DNA from: Anticarsia gemmatalis
Lineage: Eukaryota; Arthropoda; Insecta; Lepidoptera; Erebidae
Direction of reading: 5' to 3'
Assembly: GCF_050436995.1 (NCBI RefSeq)
Contig: NC_134753.1
Coordinates: forward strand, 2,170,001-2,234,000
Length of the DNA stretch: 64,000 nt
The number at the start of each line of letters is the position of its first letter. Positions within the stretch are counted from its first letter, which is position 1. Positions 1-10,690 of the stretch are shown here, piece by piece. The notes below the pieces were generated by a model that saw only the letters and a list, made by a program, of their open reading frames with translations, was not told the origin of the DNA and made no database searches. The position numbers were made by a program, and so were the translations under genes.

Positions 1-830
1 AACTTACTTAATAAGGAAATGAGAAGTAAAGTAAGGAATTTGGATAACGGGAAGGTCGTATTTCTACAGCTTTTTCTAAGGATTTGGGCTTTCAGAACTA
101 CTAGTAAAACATTTATTGTATTAAAAGTTTAACTATTAAACGCGTAATTTATGTAAAATATTAAATGAACTAGTTTTTATCTAGGTCCGAGGTTTCAATT
201 ACACTCACAAGTTAAAAGACTTAAAGCAAGAGGTCGACAGTTTTAAAAATGATCTAAATGAAGTTTATTGGGCCTATTACATTTATATTTTCTAGTAGTT
301 CACAACTGATGAACAGGAAAGTACAATCCAAGAAGCTGAATACATTTATGTAATATTTATCATAAGTAAGTATTAAGTAAAATTTAACATAAGTATTATA
401 AGTTCGCACTTTAAAACTTCCACGAACTGTCACAATGATTTCTTTTTCTGGATATCACACACAATTCACCTCAAGAGATCATAATATCATTTAAACAACC
501 GAAAATGTCCAAATAATTTCGTCCTCTCAAGTTTTTCGTATCGCGAAATGTCTTTAACAAAAACCTTTGAATACGGAGATGACTGTGTACAAACAAAAAC
601 AGATTTGAATCCTCGAAATGTAAGATTTGATTACAAAACCACCGGCTGTGTTTATAATATCATTAAAACTTGTTTTAAGTCTACGTGGTATTGTTTTTTG
701 TAGAACTGCAATCATTTTCAACGCTTTTGGTAGCTAAGTTTGCAATGAAATGACTAAGGCTTGCTATACACATAATCGCTTTGGCATTTCGGTCGATAAG
801 TAGCTCAATTCTCTACAGACGGTACTGACG
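1..830. other. AT-rich non-coding stretch, nothing recognised
   Basis: No open frame with coding character, no splice-site pair and no repeat that recurs elsewhere in the window. It reads as intronic or intergenic A+T-rich DNA. Confidence 0.5.
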
Positions 831-836
831 AGTATC

Positions 837-925
837 GGAATTTGACATTTAAAATGTACTGCCAAAATAGTTCCTACGAAGCCCGGTAGAGGCGTTAAAC
901 AGGTTTTCGTGCGAATTTCTCTATA
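837..925. repeat. Dispersed repeat, copy 1 (shared with 58951-59030)
   Basis: The stretch TTTGACATTTAAAATGTACT at 841-860 recurs exactly at 58951-58970. It is followed in both places by a diverged continuation (AGTTCCTACGAAGCCC here, AGTTTCTACGATGTTT there) and then a GAGGCG/GAGACGCTGA block. This shows a common dispersed element. The class is unknown; no terminal repeats or coding capacity are visible. Confidence 0.55.
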
Positions 926-1552
926 GCTAGCCGCTAGTCGAAATCCAATAGTAATACAGCACAAACCAAACAAATGAGTCGAGACGGTTTTGATGAATAT
1001 TACCGAACCGAACGTGCTGACTGAATACGTGTGAAGCAAGCCTAAGGTAGATAGAAAAATTAGTCATTACACGGAATTGGCTGCCTAGAATTTGCTTTCA
1101 ATTGAAATTTTTTTGATAGTTTCCAAGAAATTGACAAAAAGTATCGGATATTTTAAATTAGTTTGATTCTTTGTGTTTGGAGCTAAATTGTATTTTTTGT
1201 GCGATAATATTTGTTTGGACGTGTTCTACCAAAATAATGGTAAGTCAAGGCCTAATCCATCTTCGAAATACAAGCCTACAGCAAAAATATAATTGGGTAT
1301 TTTACTACCAGCCAAATCAGCTACTCTTCATGAAATATCAGAAACACATTTTAGTATAGAAATACGGTGTAGTGAAGTCTTAGTTTAGTTTTTTCGTTGG
1401 TATCAAATGATTGCCTAATAAAATATTTCAGTCTGTAATAATTACATTTTCAATATCACTAACGCAAAAAAATACATAGCCTGAGCATTTGAGATGAAAA
1501 TTTTACAAGTATAACCCAGTCAACCACCCAATTTAAAGGCCGTCAATATTAC

Positions 1553-1602
1553 TTCATACTTCACATGCAATAGTATTCCTATTATTGCATGTGAAATATG
1601 GA
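1553..1602. repeat. Short near-perfect inverted repeat (hairpin)
   Basis: A 23-nt left arm (1553-1575) and a 23-nt right arm (1580-1602) are complementary except at three positions and are separated by only TTCC. The core TTCACATGCAATA pairs perfectly. The loop is short for a typical pre-miRNA, so a MITE relic or a cruciform-forming palindrome is as likely as a small-RNA precursor. Confidence 0.6.
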
Positions 1603-1825
1603 TTATCGTTTAAGTAATATAGAAAGGCTAGAGCATAATACAATTATATGAGTACTGTTACTTATAGAGTTCAAACTATTAGTACTAAGATGATTCGTAT
1701 GGGAATCTCATGAAATCGTGACCACTGATAGACCAGTTCTATGTGAACAAGGGTAAGTAACTCGATCTAATCTATGAACTATAATTATAAAATTAAATCT
1801 TATGGAATTATCTAGAATTATGTTT

Positions 1826-1990
1826 ACATACATACAGAAAATGACGCCTTTTTCTCGTAGGGATAGGCAGGGAATGCCACTTGGTACGATCTAACATACT
1901 TCCTTTGCCTCATTTACATTCATACATGTTGTCATACAAGACTCCGGGTGATTATTATGCACCTGAACTTTTTGTAAGAGTTTTTGTATG
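1826..1990 (+). repeat. Lepidopteran dispersed repeat ('acatacata...ggcaggga' type)
   Basis: The order ACATACATA, ACGCC, GGATAGGCAGGGAATGCCAC, then CATTCATACATGTTGTCATAC matches 15301-15418 block by block (GGGTAGGCAGAGAACGCCAC and CATTCATACATACTGTCATAC there). Weaker relatives lie at 23038-23115 (minus) and 58293-58420. I know this block as a common lepidopteran interspersed repeat but cannot name the family. Confidence 0.6.
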
Positions 1991-2431
1991 GACTTACCAT
2001 GTTTTCCTTAACCCACATTAATTAATATTACAAATGCCAGCCCCCTCTGTTATACTCTCTCGCTCTTTCAGCCGCTGAACTGATTTTTATGCTGTAGGTA
2101 CGTTACTGAATAATTGATTTAGCAACTCAGACAAATAGTTTTACTCTTCAAAGATTTGGGGTCCAACATAAGTTACTTCTTTTTCAACCAAGAAACTTTG
2201 TATACGAGTGCAACCGCGTTTCTCAGCTAGTATTAGAACATTCATCTCTTCAATATTTACATTAATTCCATCTACATAGTTGCACTGACTGTTACAAAAT
2301 ATCGAAACAACAAACGTATCTATAGCCAAATCATATAACTGTAGGGTCTGTGAAATTCTCGAGTCTTTGTCAAGTTAGTATGAAAGAGCAGAGGTGGTAT
2401 ATAATAAGTAGTTTTCATTTGAGTGATGAGG

Positions 2432-2480
2432 TTATTTGCAAGTAGACCTTTGCTCAGCAGTGGGACATTAAAACCGTCAG
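2432..2480 (+). repeat. Short non-LTR/SINE tail fragment
   Basis: The sequence CTTTGCTCAGCAGTGGGACATTA is a diverged copy of the widespread lepidopteran tail 'CCCAGCACTGGGACATAA'. The best copy in this window is at 26052-26160. Only the last approximately 45 bases survive here. Confidence 0.5.
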
Positions 2481-3290
2481 GAAAAAAATATTGGTAGCAA
2501 CAAAGTATAAAAAAGGATGTCTAGATTTATTGAATCTGAAACCGTTTCAATTCAATTCCCGATTGAACATGACAATGTGTGTTTGCATTGCTCGTGTATC
2601 GATCTGATAATATAATTTAACATACAAGGATCATTATCATAATACGACAAGTGTTAAGACACATTTCGATGTAAGTGCTTGAGTTCGATCTGGTCAAGCA
2701 AAATGCTGTTAAACTTTATCAAATTCTGTTGAGATACTTTCAATTATTATTGTAGTACGGGATTTGATAACGAATTTTGCCTGTTCCGGTAACCCGGTTT
2801 CCAACACCTAATTGCAATGAAGCTCAGACAGTAGAAGCAGTCTATTTATAATCTTGATATTATGAAAAATAAAAATGTATTCTATTTAAACTACCGCATC
2901 AATACTTCATATTCCTAGCAACAAACATACATTACAAATAATATAGTACATCGACCCGTTTAGACGTGGCATTCAGAGACAAAATATTAAATTTTCATCG
3001 TAAGCCTTCCTACATATATTGTAGGAGATGTCCCACGGTGTTTTGCGATCACGACAAACATTTTTGTCTATAAACAATATCGTCGGTTTGTTTAGAATAT
3101 TGTAAGGAAATATTTTAGTATAAATCTGGAAGGTAACAACAATCTGTGATATTTTTTAGATTAGATAAGACGTTGATAGTAAATGAACACTTTTGCTAAC
3201 TTAGATGCGTTTAAATAGGTTATAGGGTATCATGTTCTAACAGTTTTTCTTCATTTCTGTATAAAGTTTGTCTCATTTTTGTCGTTCTCT
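2481..3290. other. AT-rich non-coding stretch
   Basis: Nothing recognised. If the candidate terminal exon at 3293-3352 is real, the right part would be its 3' UTR, but I see no canonical AATAAA at a convincing distance on the minus strand. Confidence 0.4.
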
Positions 3291-3292
3291 GC

Positions 3293-3352
3293 CTAAAGAA
3301 AAGTTTTAATGGTACAATAAGTTTTCTTATCGGTCATGAAATTTGTCTTTTG
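3293..3352 (-). CDS. Candidate terminal coding exon of an unidentified gene
   Basis: On the minus strand a strong acceptor (ACGGTTTTTTTCAG) is followed in phase 0 by 19 sense codons and TAG. The peptide starts QKTNFMTDKK and ends IKTFL. The incoming phase matches the outgoing phase of the candidate exon at 5239-5392, which would be its upstream neighbour across an intron of about 1.9 kb. Twenty open codons are not statistically remarkable, so the acceptor and the phase agreement are the only support. No known domain is visible, and no clear poly(A) signal was found. Confidence 0.22.
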   Translation of the reverse strand, partial: QKTNFMTDKKTYCTIKTFL

Positions 3353-3635
3353 CTGAAAAAAACCGTGAACTTTCCAACTAAGCTCGGAACTTAAACAAAA
3401 AATCAAGATTATTATTCAAACGCCCACATATTATTTATAGCTATAAGCAAAACCACGCGATAAGCTTAACTAATACTAATAACCCGATTGTTAATGCACG
3501 ATTCCTATCATAAGTGATGTTCTAATGAGCTCACTTACATGGAAACTAAGTTTCTAGATAATATGCTATATTTTGTTTGAAATAATTAAATTAACAAGCG
3601 ATTAAACACCGGTTTTAAGTTACAGATAGTCTACA

Positions 3636-3758
3636 TAACCCCCGGTTTCTGAGGTACATTCAGCGGTATTTTATCTTTCAATTGCGTTGAAACTGATATA
3701 AAAAAAACGCTATTGAATAAATAAGCTACCGCTAAAGCTACTCAGAAACCGGGGGTTA
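3636..3758. mobile_element. Palindromic MITE, copy 1 of 5
   Basis: Termini TAACCCCCGGTTTCTGAG and CTCAGAAACCGGGGGTTA are perfect inverted repeats. The interior arms (AGCGGTATTTTATC / AATAAGCTACCGCT) continue the complementarity almost to the centre, so the whole 123-bp element is one long hairpin. The other copies are at 12710-12838, 13863-13967, 37706-37823 and 48715-48836. The flanking TA/TTA suggests insertion at TA-type targets. No transposase is encoded. Confidence 0.85.
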
Positions 3759-3959
3759 GAGAAATGATAGCAAATGTATTTTTTTGACAGAATTCAATTA
3801 AGTCTAACCTAGAGATAAAGTGTAGGCAAATGTTTGAAACATTATTGGTAGAATTCAAATTGGCTAACTGATACATAAAGGTAAAACCATTTGTAAAGTT
3901 TGTGTCGAATATCATCAATCTCTGTTGTTTATTGGTCAATATTTTAGCAGAATACTTAG

Positions 3960-4020
3960 ACCTACCTGTATAGGTAACTTTAGGTTAAACCTACCTGTAT
4001 AGGTACCTAACTTTAGGTTA
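3960..4020 (+). repeat. Two-copy direct repeat, about 28-32 bp
   Basis: The unit ACCTACCTGTATAGGTA...ACTTTAGGTTA occurs at 3960-3987 and again at 3989-4020. The second copy carries an extra CCTA. Each unit contains the near-palindrome ACCTGTATAGGT. Confidence 0.7.
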
Positions 4021-4074
4021 TGTAAATGGTAACATTGTGTCACAAATTCACGTTTGTACCTACACAATATTCTG

Positions 4075-4225
4075 GTTTTTCACCGACTTTAAAAAGTGGA
4101 GGTTCTCAATCCGACCGTATGTTTTTATAATTTTTTTCTTTCTTTACGCAGTACTACAATAATTTTATCGCAAAATAATGATACCCTTGTACTTTTGTGC
4201 CGATTAAAAAACAAAAAATCGCTTG
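4075..4225 (+). repeat. Degenerate 'CCGACTTCAAAAAAGGAGG' type repeat
   Basis: CACCGACTTTAAAAAGTGGAGGTTCTCAAT matches a repeat start that I know from lepidopteran genomes, and matches 27796-27850 in this window (ACCGACTTCAAAAAAGGAGC, then GGTTCATAATTCG). Beyond about 50 bases the two copies have diverged. The boundary on the right is uncertain. Confidence 0.45.
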
Positions 4226-4910
4226 CACACAAAAAGTATCGAATAAAATTTTCGTCTGACCACCGAAGTGCAAAGACCTCGGCCTAAAACCACAATCTTC
4301 CGGTATTTTTACTGTAAATTGACTTAAGAAATTACTCATATTCTCAAGGTTTGTGCTATAGGGTCTATAATAACATAAAAATATATAGCAATAAAACAAT
4401 CTACAGTTTACGACAACACTATTAACACATAACGATACTCAAATTAAAAACGCATTCGACTATCTTCGGGAATACGAAGGTTAACGAAGGGTACAGTTAT
4501 AGACAAAATAACAAACAAACATTTTGAAAAACAAAACAGGCACTTTCAGTAATACATTATAATAAAACAAAAATAAGCTGTACTCATATTATAACACTCA
4601 ATGCGTCTATATGTTACGTTTTCACAACAAAAATGTGATTTTCATGTAATTTGTTTTGAGATCAATGAAAGCCTAAGATTAAAAATAAGCTACCCTTTAA
4701 AATTAACCTTTAAAGCGAAAGTTTAAGTTAGAGTGAAAAGCAAATAAACTAGTTTAAAAAATGCTAATGCTGTATATTAAGTAAGTATCATGCCCGTATC
4801 ACAGTAGTTTAAAAGCAAATTTATATTCAAACAAATAGAAATAATGTTGCTTATAAATTGATGTTCTATTGAATATACCTTTAATTTATACTGCACAAAG
4901 CTAACGCACA

Positions 4911-5130
4911 ATATAGTCCAACAACTTAGTAGAGGGCCTTGTATGCAAGATTCGTAGATGACGGAAGGATACGAAATTAAGAATTGAGAACATAAGTGAC
5001 CCACTGGCATATGCAGCTGTCGGTAGCCTGTCAGATGCAGCAAACTTAATTTGAAAAATCACAGAATTATTAATTATAATCTACATAAATCTTACATGGT
5101 AGGGCTCTATACAAAGTTGTCAGACTATAG
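4911..5130 (+). mobile_element. Non-autonomous TIR element, copy 1 of 3
   Basis: The left end TATAGTCCAACAACTTAG is an imperfect inverted repeat of the right end AAAGTTGTCAGACTATAG. The interior (GCAAGATTCGTAGATGACGG, AAGTGACCCACTGGCATATG, GGTAGCCTGTCAGAT) recurs in the same order at 53526-53718 and reversed at 38093-38204. This makes it a short DNA-transposon derivative of about 220 bp. There is no coding capacity and the superfamily cannot be judged. Confidence 0.65.
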
Positions 5131-5238
5131 TAGGAACGCATACACGCGTTTACTTAACTCTTTTGCAATACGATAACAACGTAAAGGAGATTATTATGAC
5201 AGGTTACAATAAGGATGAAATACTGCCTCACTACTTAC

Positions 5239-5392
5239 CTCAAAAGTAAAATAACAAAACACGTCAACCTTATTCCCTTGTCTTAAGGTTGAAATTTCAT
5301 TGGCAATAGTTTTAGGGTGTGCAGTTATGTGTTTGTGCAATGTTGTCGGCATAGCCCAAGATTGTATGAATGATGATTGCAATAAGTTAAAT
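5239..5392 (-). CDS. Candidate internal coding exon, unidentified gene
   Basis: A very strong minus-strand donor (TTTGAG|GTAAGTAG) ends an open frame whose C-terminal part reads VDVFCYFTFE. Upstream, a pyrimidine-leaning acceptor (TTGTCATTTTGCGAG) would start the exon in phase 2, giving 154 nt and 51 full codons ending in phase 0. The frame includes HKHITAHPKTIANEI. It could instead begin at an internal ATG (MPTTLHKHI) as a first exon. The phase is compatible with 39429-39618 upstream and 3293-3352 downstream. No family is recognised. Confidence 0.3.
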
Positions 5393-5535
5393 CTCGCAAA
5401 ATGACAAGTTAAATAAGTGTATTGTGCTACTGATGTCTTGTCAGGGATTATTTCAATTAATTTTGATTCGTATCGGAAATTAAATAAAAGTGCGGATAAA
5501 CTTTTATTTATGAGTAGGTTATTTTAATCTGCTTG

Positions 5536-5600
5536 TGCGTTTGTTCAGTGGTTGATACGTCTGCTGACCAAGAGGTCTTGGATTCAAAGTAAAGCAAAGT
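5536..5600 (+). repeat. Degenerate tRNA-like SINE head
   Basis: TTCAGTGGTTGATACGTCTGC followed by CAAGAGGTCTTGGATTCAAA resembles a decayed tRNA A box / B box arrangement with SINE spacing. No body or tail is recognisable. Confidence 0.35.
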
Positions 5601-5610
5601 ACTTTTGATT

Positions 5611-7695
5611 ATTTCTAATTTGAGGATAATTTTTATACTAGCATGTAGTTTGATAGAAGTTAACTTTGTTTATAGCGAAATATTTTTTTCAGAAATTACA
5701 TGATGACAATCTGTTAAATGTATATTTTGCAAGTAAATTAAATGAGTTTCAACAACGTTTGGTGGTAATAGTAGTTTGTGTGTCGGGTAATAGATGGAGC
5801 TACTAGTCACGGCGCAATTATGTGTTTTTGAGATAAGTCAGATAAGTTATGTTTTGCAGTTTAGTAAGAATATAACTAAAATTCAATAATGTTTATTAGG
5901 GGTAGTTAAAAAAACCTTATACTTTGAATTATACGTGTTATAGACTTAAGAAATAAGCTTGTTTTAATGTTTGAACATATTATTACTTACGTTATTTATG
6001 ATTACGTTTTCGAGGTAATATTAGCAATATTTCCGCGACTCTCATACAAAAAGCATTCTTGTTTCTGACAGATAAATGTTTGTGCAATATATTTTTTGTG
6101 TTAACAGAGATACATTATCCACACATTTTATAACAAATGATTTTTAACACTTGTGTAATCAACTGTACTGTAAAACGATCGATCATTACCGATATTTATT
6201 TTCTCTCATAATCTCCATCATTATATTTTTTATATCTTTACAAAGGAAACAATTGCGACTGCAGTTAACTATAATGACATCACGCATTGACAAAGGCTGT
6301 ATCGATAACCACCGATTAAATTATACATAATAACACAAACCACTGGCAATTGTCTCGAAAAATCTCAAAGGAAAACATATAAAAACCAATTTGAGCCTGT
6401 AAAGTAAAAAAAAGGAGAAAAATTCATTTATTTCTTACGATTGTCGGCCACCATTACCCTCCAACGTACTACGGTTTCCGCCACTATAACAACCTCATAC
6501 AACCTTCAAACACAAAGCACTGTGTCGCAACACAGTGTCTCATCACAAGAAAACTCTCCCGTCATTCTACACAGAAGAAACACTGTGTTCACAAATGGAA
6601 TACCACCTAATGATAGTCTTGGTTGCGGTTAGACCATTATTAATTCTATCTCGCTCGCACTCAAATAACAGTCGTAAATTAAAGCGAGAGGTATAATCAG
6701 AGATCTGAGAGTACGTGATCTCCATTACCTTGCGCTGATGCCTTTTGGATTCTTTTGTTCATTTTTTTCTGGTTTTTAGATTAGTTATACGCGGTTAAGC
6801 AAGATTACAAGGCTTGGAAACAATTGTTGAATATTTCGGGTATATGCTAGACATGTTTGAGCCGTGAGAAAGAATAACTAAATTGAATTTTAACTAGGTA
6901 TATTTTTGTGATTTGTATCTTTATTCTGCTGGATGCATTAGCTGCAGAAACTGCTAGATTTCTTTTCGATTCCCAAGTTACACAATAATATTAACAATCG
7001 CAATTTATTTGCTCAGTACCGTCTATATAAATAAACATCCAACAAATTTATATTCGAACGAGCTTTTTATTGGCGACTTTTACAAGTCTACTACTAGCTG
7101 TAAGTGATAATGGAATATTACCCTTTCACTTTTCAAAAGCTGCTGCAATCCAAAGTCCATAATGCTGTGCACAAAATAAATTTATTCTGTAATACTTCAG
7201 TGATCTGTAACGTTATTGATATTCGGTACTAGCAAGGAACTAGGGATCAGTACTTCATACGAAATTTCCCGATAACTATTCGGGTGAAGACAGTTGAATG
7301 CAGTATCGCCCCGGTGTTTAAACTTAAAAATGGTTCCATAGTAGGAATTTAACGTTATACTAAAGTATTTGATCTAAAATTAACTTATTTATGTCTTTTT
7401 TGCTTAACACAATAGCAAAAATCTTAATAATGACCTTGATGGTTCGGGAAGACCCATGCCGTAAGCCTCATTATTATTCTATTCATGGTCTTCAAATACC
7501 TTAAGAAAAGACCCATAGCATACTAATATGACATTATAACAAACGTACTTCCATACAAATTTGATATGAGTCAGTTACTCTGTTTGTCCTCTATACATAT
7601 TATTAGAGGAAACGGCTAAGTCAAGATTGATGAAATTTACTACAGGAATAGTTTGAATCCTTAGGAAAATATTTATGCTATTTTAAACTACACGG
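5611..7695. other. AT-rich stretch; one weak acceptor, otherwise nothing
   Basis: A good plus-strand acceptor (AATATTTTTTTCAG) lies at 5681-5694 and is followed by about 37 open codons, but no convincing donor or partner exon was found. The 63-codon open frame at 6441-6632 is Thr/Ser-rich and has no family features. No repeat shared within the window was noticed. Confidence 0.4.
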
Positions 7696-7699
7696 CTTC

Positions 7700-7860
7700 C
7701 GTCCTAACCCACTCTTGTGCCTTGAGAACTTTTACAAACATACAAATAACATACACAAAGGGAACCAACTCCGAAACAACTATTTTTGCGCATGGGAATC
7801 GAACCCACGACCTCCCAACGCGAGTAGTAGAGCATCTAGATCAGTTTTAGTTCAGGTTTC
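7700..7860 (-). mobile_element. tRNA-derived SINE, minus strand
   Basis: GGGAATCGAACCCACGACCTCC is the reverse complement of a B box (GGTTCGATTCCC), with the GTAGAGCATCTAG A-box region to its right. To its left is TTTTACAAACATACAAATAACA, the characteristic body of a lepidopteran SINE also seen at 32611-32640 and 51355-51520. Confidence 0.6.
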
Positions 7861-8118
7861 ATATGTAAAAATAACAGTCTTGGAGGTTTTCAAAATGTTC
7901 TTAAAGAATCAGGTTATTTTACTTTATTACTGACTCGTCATAAAATTTATAAAAATACGCTAATTTGTATGCAAACCAGACATAAGGGTGAGTAGTAAAT
8001 AATTAAAATTCTATCGTAGTAGTATTTTCGGTGTTTTTTAAAGACTCTATGGCGCCTCATGGGTTTGCTCGCGTGCTATACCGTGACTTGGGTTTACAAA
8101 TGTGTTTTTACTATAGGA

Positions 8119-8485
8119 TGCCTCTGTGGCGCGGTCGGTAGTATATGCGGCTGCCGTGCGAGAGGTCTCGGGTTCGAATCCTGGGTCGGGCCAAAAAGTC
8201 TTTTCTGAGATTTTCTGTTGAGAATTTCTTAGAGATGCCCGGAGTTGGGAAGTTGAGGTCAAAGACCTCCGTGCCTCGGAGAGCACGTAAAGCCGTCGGT
8301 CCTGCGCCTGACCTCTCTCTGGTCGTGTCGGTTATCCGTCCCACCAAACTATGAGAGTGATGGAATAGAGAGTGTACCTGTGTATTGTGCACACACTTGG
8401 ACACTATAAACAAAGTCCTGCACAGATGGCCAGTTTCAATGAAACTGACCGCCGTAGCCGTATATCGGCTAGGAGGACATTATAG
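8119..8485 (+). mobile_element. Near full-length tRNA-headed SINE
   Basis: The head carries a Pol III A box (TGGCGCGGTCGG, 8127-8138) and a perfect B box (GGTTCGAATCC, 8171-8181) with tRNA spacing. It is followed by a GC-rich body (GAGAGCACGTAAAGCCGTCGG, CTCTCTGGTCGTGTCGG) and the end CCGTAGCCGTATATCGGCTAGGAGG. I know this layout from lepidopteran SINEs. The tRNA-like fold is broken because the acceptor-stem bases do not pair, so this is not a tRNA gene. It is the best-preserved SINE in the window and explains the three overlapping open frames there. Confidence 0.8.
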
Positions 8486-9345
8486 TTTTTAGTCATTGAG
8501 AGGTTCTACAACTTGTTTATTTTAACACGGCAAGCCTTTAATTAACTCATTATAATGGAGCAAACAAGTCTATGTAACATTTATTAATATTGATTGTTAT
8601 GTTTCAAATTTTTTAATTTTTTCTCCCAAAAAGAAGAAGTTTTCCATCAGTCCTAATAATATTTTATGACTTTAGAAACTCTAAACCTCGGTAGCTCCCA
8701 ATTTTATTTAAATCTTCTTATGATGGTTCTTACGCACACTATCTATTATTCTGTAAAATTTCATTTCAAGGTTTCGTCGTAAATACGTAACAGGAAAGCA
8801 GACGAGTCGTTATTACTTTCAACACACCAACAGTCAGGTCTCAAAAAAAATATATAATATAATTTTACGAAAACCCACAATATTCGATCTTATTTTTTTT
8901 TCTAAATTTACTAAACTCTTTCAAACACGAAAGGCATCAACTTAGGTGTTCCTTAACTGAGGTTGTTCGGCAACCACAATTGAAGGTTGATGGCAACCAT
9001 CGGCATGTAACCACACCCGTTGAGATACCGTGTAACATGAATTGCAGCAACTGATAAGGCTGTGCGTTCAACGGCGGATGGACTTATTTAAAGTTTACAA
9101 TGGGCTTAGATTGTACTTGGGAACTAACATTACGTTGTACTATATGTATGTCTGTACTACATTTTATAAATTTTTGAGCAAAAGCTTCTGATCAGGTGAG
9201 GTTCATTAATAACATAATAAAACAGGCAAATTTATGAGGTTCTAGGGGATCGGGGTTTTAAAGACTTCCACAGTCATACATACATACAACATAATATCAA
9301 GCTTTTAAGAATTTGTATGAAATACTCACGCATTCTGCTATCAAC

Positions 9346-9437
9346 AATGTTAGTCCCATGTAATAGGGGGCGAGTTTATTGCCACATACCGTTTACCAAA
9401 CTTCGGGCTACTGTGAGAAATATTCTAATAAAAATCA
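9346..9437 (-). mobile_element. SINE body fragment
   Basis: TGTTAGTCCCATGTAATAGG, GGGCGAGTTTATTGCCACATACC and ACCAAACTTCGGGCT match the body of the SINE at 11440-11635. The last block is also seen reversed at 57275-57300. The tRNA head is missing. Confidence 0.6.
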
Positions 9438-9906
9438 GAAAAGACCAATATTAAGGTTTTTGTTTTAGCAAATCTCTAACATATAACAAAATAGGCTACA
9501 ATGATTTCTATTTTCAAGAAAGCTAAAGGAATTTCATCAATATCACAGGCAGGAACTAGTCAATCTAATCATTCTTATTTAACAACTGTCGTCACAAATG
9601 GTGTTCAGTAAATTGTTCACTCAACTTTCTTTTAGACAACGGTATCTAAATTAGGTTTATATTGAGAACATTAAGCATTTCTTGTCGGACAATAAAATTT
9701 AACGGTTTTACGATAAAACTAAGCGTTGGACACAAATTCCAAGTTCGCTATAAAACCCTTGACGTCATTGGATGATTTGACTATAAAGTTTAGTCTTACA
9801 GAACAATATTCTTCCGACTTACTGAAGGCCGCGAAATTTAGAGTGTGGAGAAGGAGAGGAGAGTAGAGAAAAGGAGTGCATTACGCGTATGGTGTTAGCC
9901 TCAAGG

Positions 9907-10004
9907 GCTTCTGGATAACTTTCAGATAGTTTATCAGATGAAATTTTGACAGTTATTTTCGAACATTTGCTGTCACTTTATCTAAAGGAAAGGTTATCTG
10001 AAGC
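9907..10004. mobile_element. Short TIR MITE (98 bp)
   Basis: The left end GCTTCTGGATAACTTTCAGATAG pairs imperfectly with the right end TCTAAAGGAAAGGTTATCTGAAGC. The middle contains ATCAGATGAAATTTTGACAG, which recurs reversed at 22238-22265 within a larger relative (22183-22400). Confidence 0.6.
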
Positions 10005-10029
10005 GTATTATCAAACCCTGAATTTTAAT

Positions 10030-10068
10030 TTTTGTGGGCAGAATTGCCCAGCAATGGGACAGTATTGA
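10030..10068 (+). repeat. Non-LTR/SINE tail fragment
   Basis: GAATTGCCCAGCAATGGGAC is a diverged copy of the CCCAGCACTGGGACATAA tail seen at 26052-26160. Confidence 0.45.
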
Positions 10069-10499
10069 GTGAAATCTATTGTTATTGTGATTTTAAAAGC
10101 GTAATAATAAAGTTTTTTATAAAGAAGTAAGTATGTATTATTGTGATGTAGCAAGAACATTCGATACAATCGTATCGAACTCTCATCGATCAAACGTCAA
10201 ATACTCGATAGGGTTTCACAACTGATGTTTTATCAAAAACAGTAGCTTTGTTTATTCTTTAATTGCAAATATTACTCCACTATTCACTAAGACTTAAGTC
10301 TATTATTAATATATAGCAATAACTCAAGTTAACAAGGTTCAAAGTCATGCAAAAAAATATAATTAATAGAATCTCTATCCCTGCTCTACATCGCGAGCCG
10401 ACCACAAGATAAGTAAACCAGAAAGATCATAAAAAAATTATAACCACTCACATTACATGTACACAAGGCTTTAATTAAAAAGGGGGTGGAGTAATAAAA

Positions 10500-10690
10500 T
10501 AATTACGCACCGCCCCTTGTCCAATGAACGGGCGAGTTGGCCGAACTACCCAATTAGGCTTCGAGACATGTCTGGATCATGTGCGCAGGCGACACGCTTT
10601 TTGCGCGGGCAAAATGGCGCTGATGACGTCACCGCCAATGAGATTTTGGAAATTAAGGGGAAAGTTTTTCGGGGAAATGTTATTTTGGTA
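10500..10690. promoter_or_regulatory. CpG-bearing promoter-like patch with CRE and CCAAT boxes
   Basis: This patch is conspicuously richer in G+C and CpG than its flanks. It holds a perfect CRE palindrome (TGACGTCA, 10624-10631), CCAAT boxes at 10521-10525 and 10635-10639, a GCCCCTT GC-box-like site, and TTTTGCGCGGG. The motif set is typical of an insect housekeeping promoter or enhancer. Direction is unresolved; a plus-strand first exon starting at 10614 is possible. No TATA box is visible. Confidence 0.45.
10614..10687 (+). CDS. Candidate first coding exon, unidentified
   Basis: An ATG in strong start context (GCAAAATGG) opens 24 codons beginning MALMTSPPMRFW and reaches a good donor (TTTTG|GTATGTTT) in phase 2; read through, the frame stops soon after. 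It sits inside the CpG patch at 10500-10690. I found no phase-matched downstream exon in the window, so this may be a non-coding promoter segment. Confidence 0.2.

Noticed and set aside
764..1039. 91-codon minus-strand frame
   Set aside because: It begins at a non-ATG codon, overlaps the dispersed repeat shared with 58951-59030, and shows no domain.
1686..1755. Donor-like CAAGG|GTAAGT ending an open frame (VWESHEIVTTDRPV)
   Set aside because: There is no acceptor between the in-frame TGA and the start of the frame, so no exon can be built.
8119..8192. Possible functional tRNA gene
   Set aside because: A and B boxes are present, but the acceptor stem fails to pair (three mismatches in seven) and the sequence runs into a SINE body.
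8047..8413. Overlapping open frames of 69-100 codons on both strands
   Set aside because: All lie inside the tRNA-headed SINE at 8119-8485, whose GC-rich body lowers stop-codon frequency.
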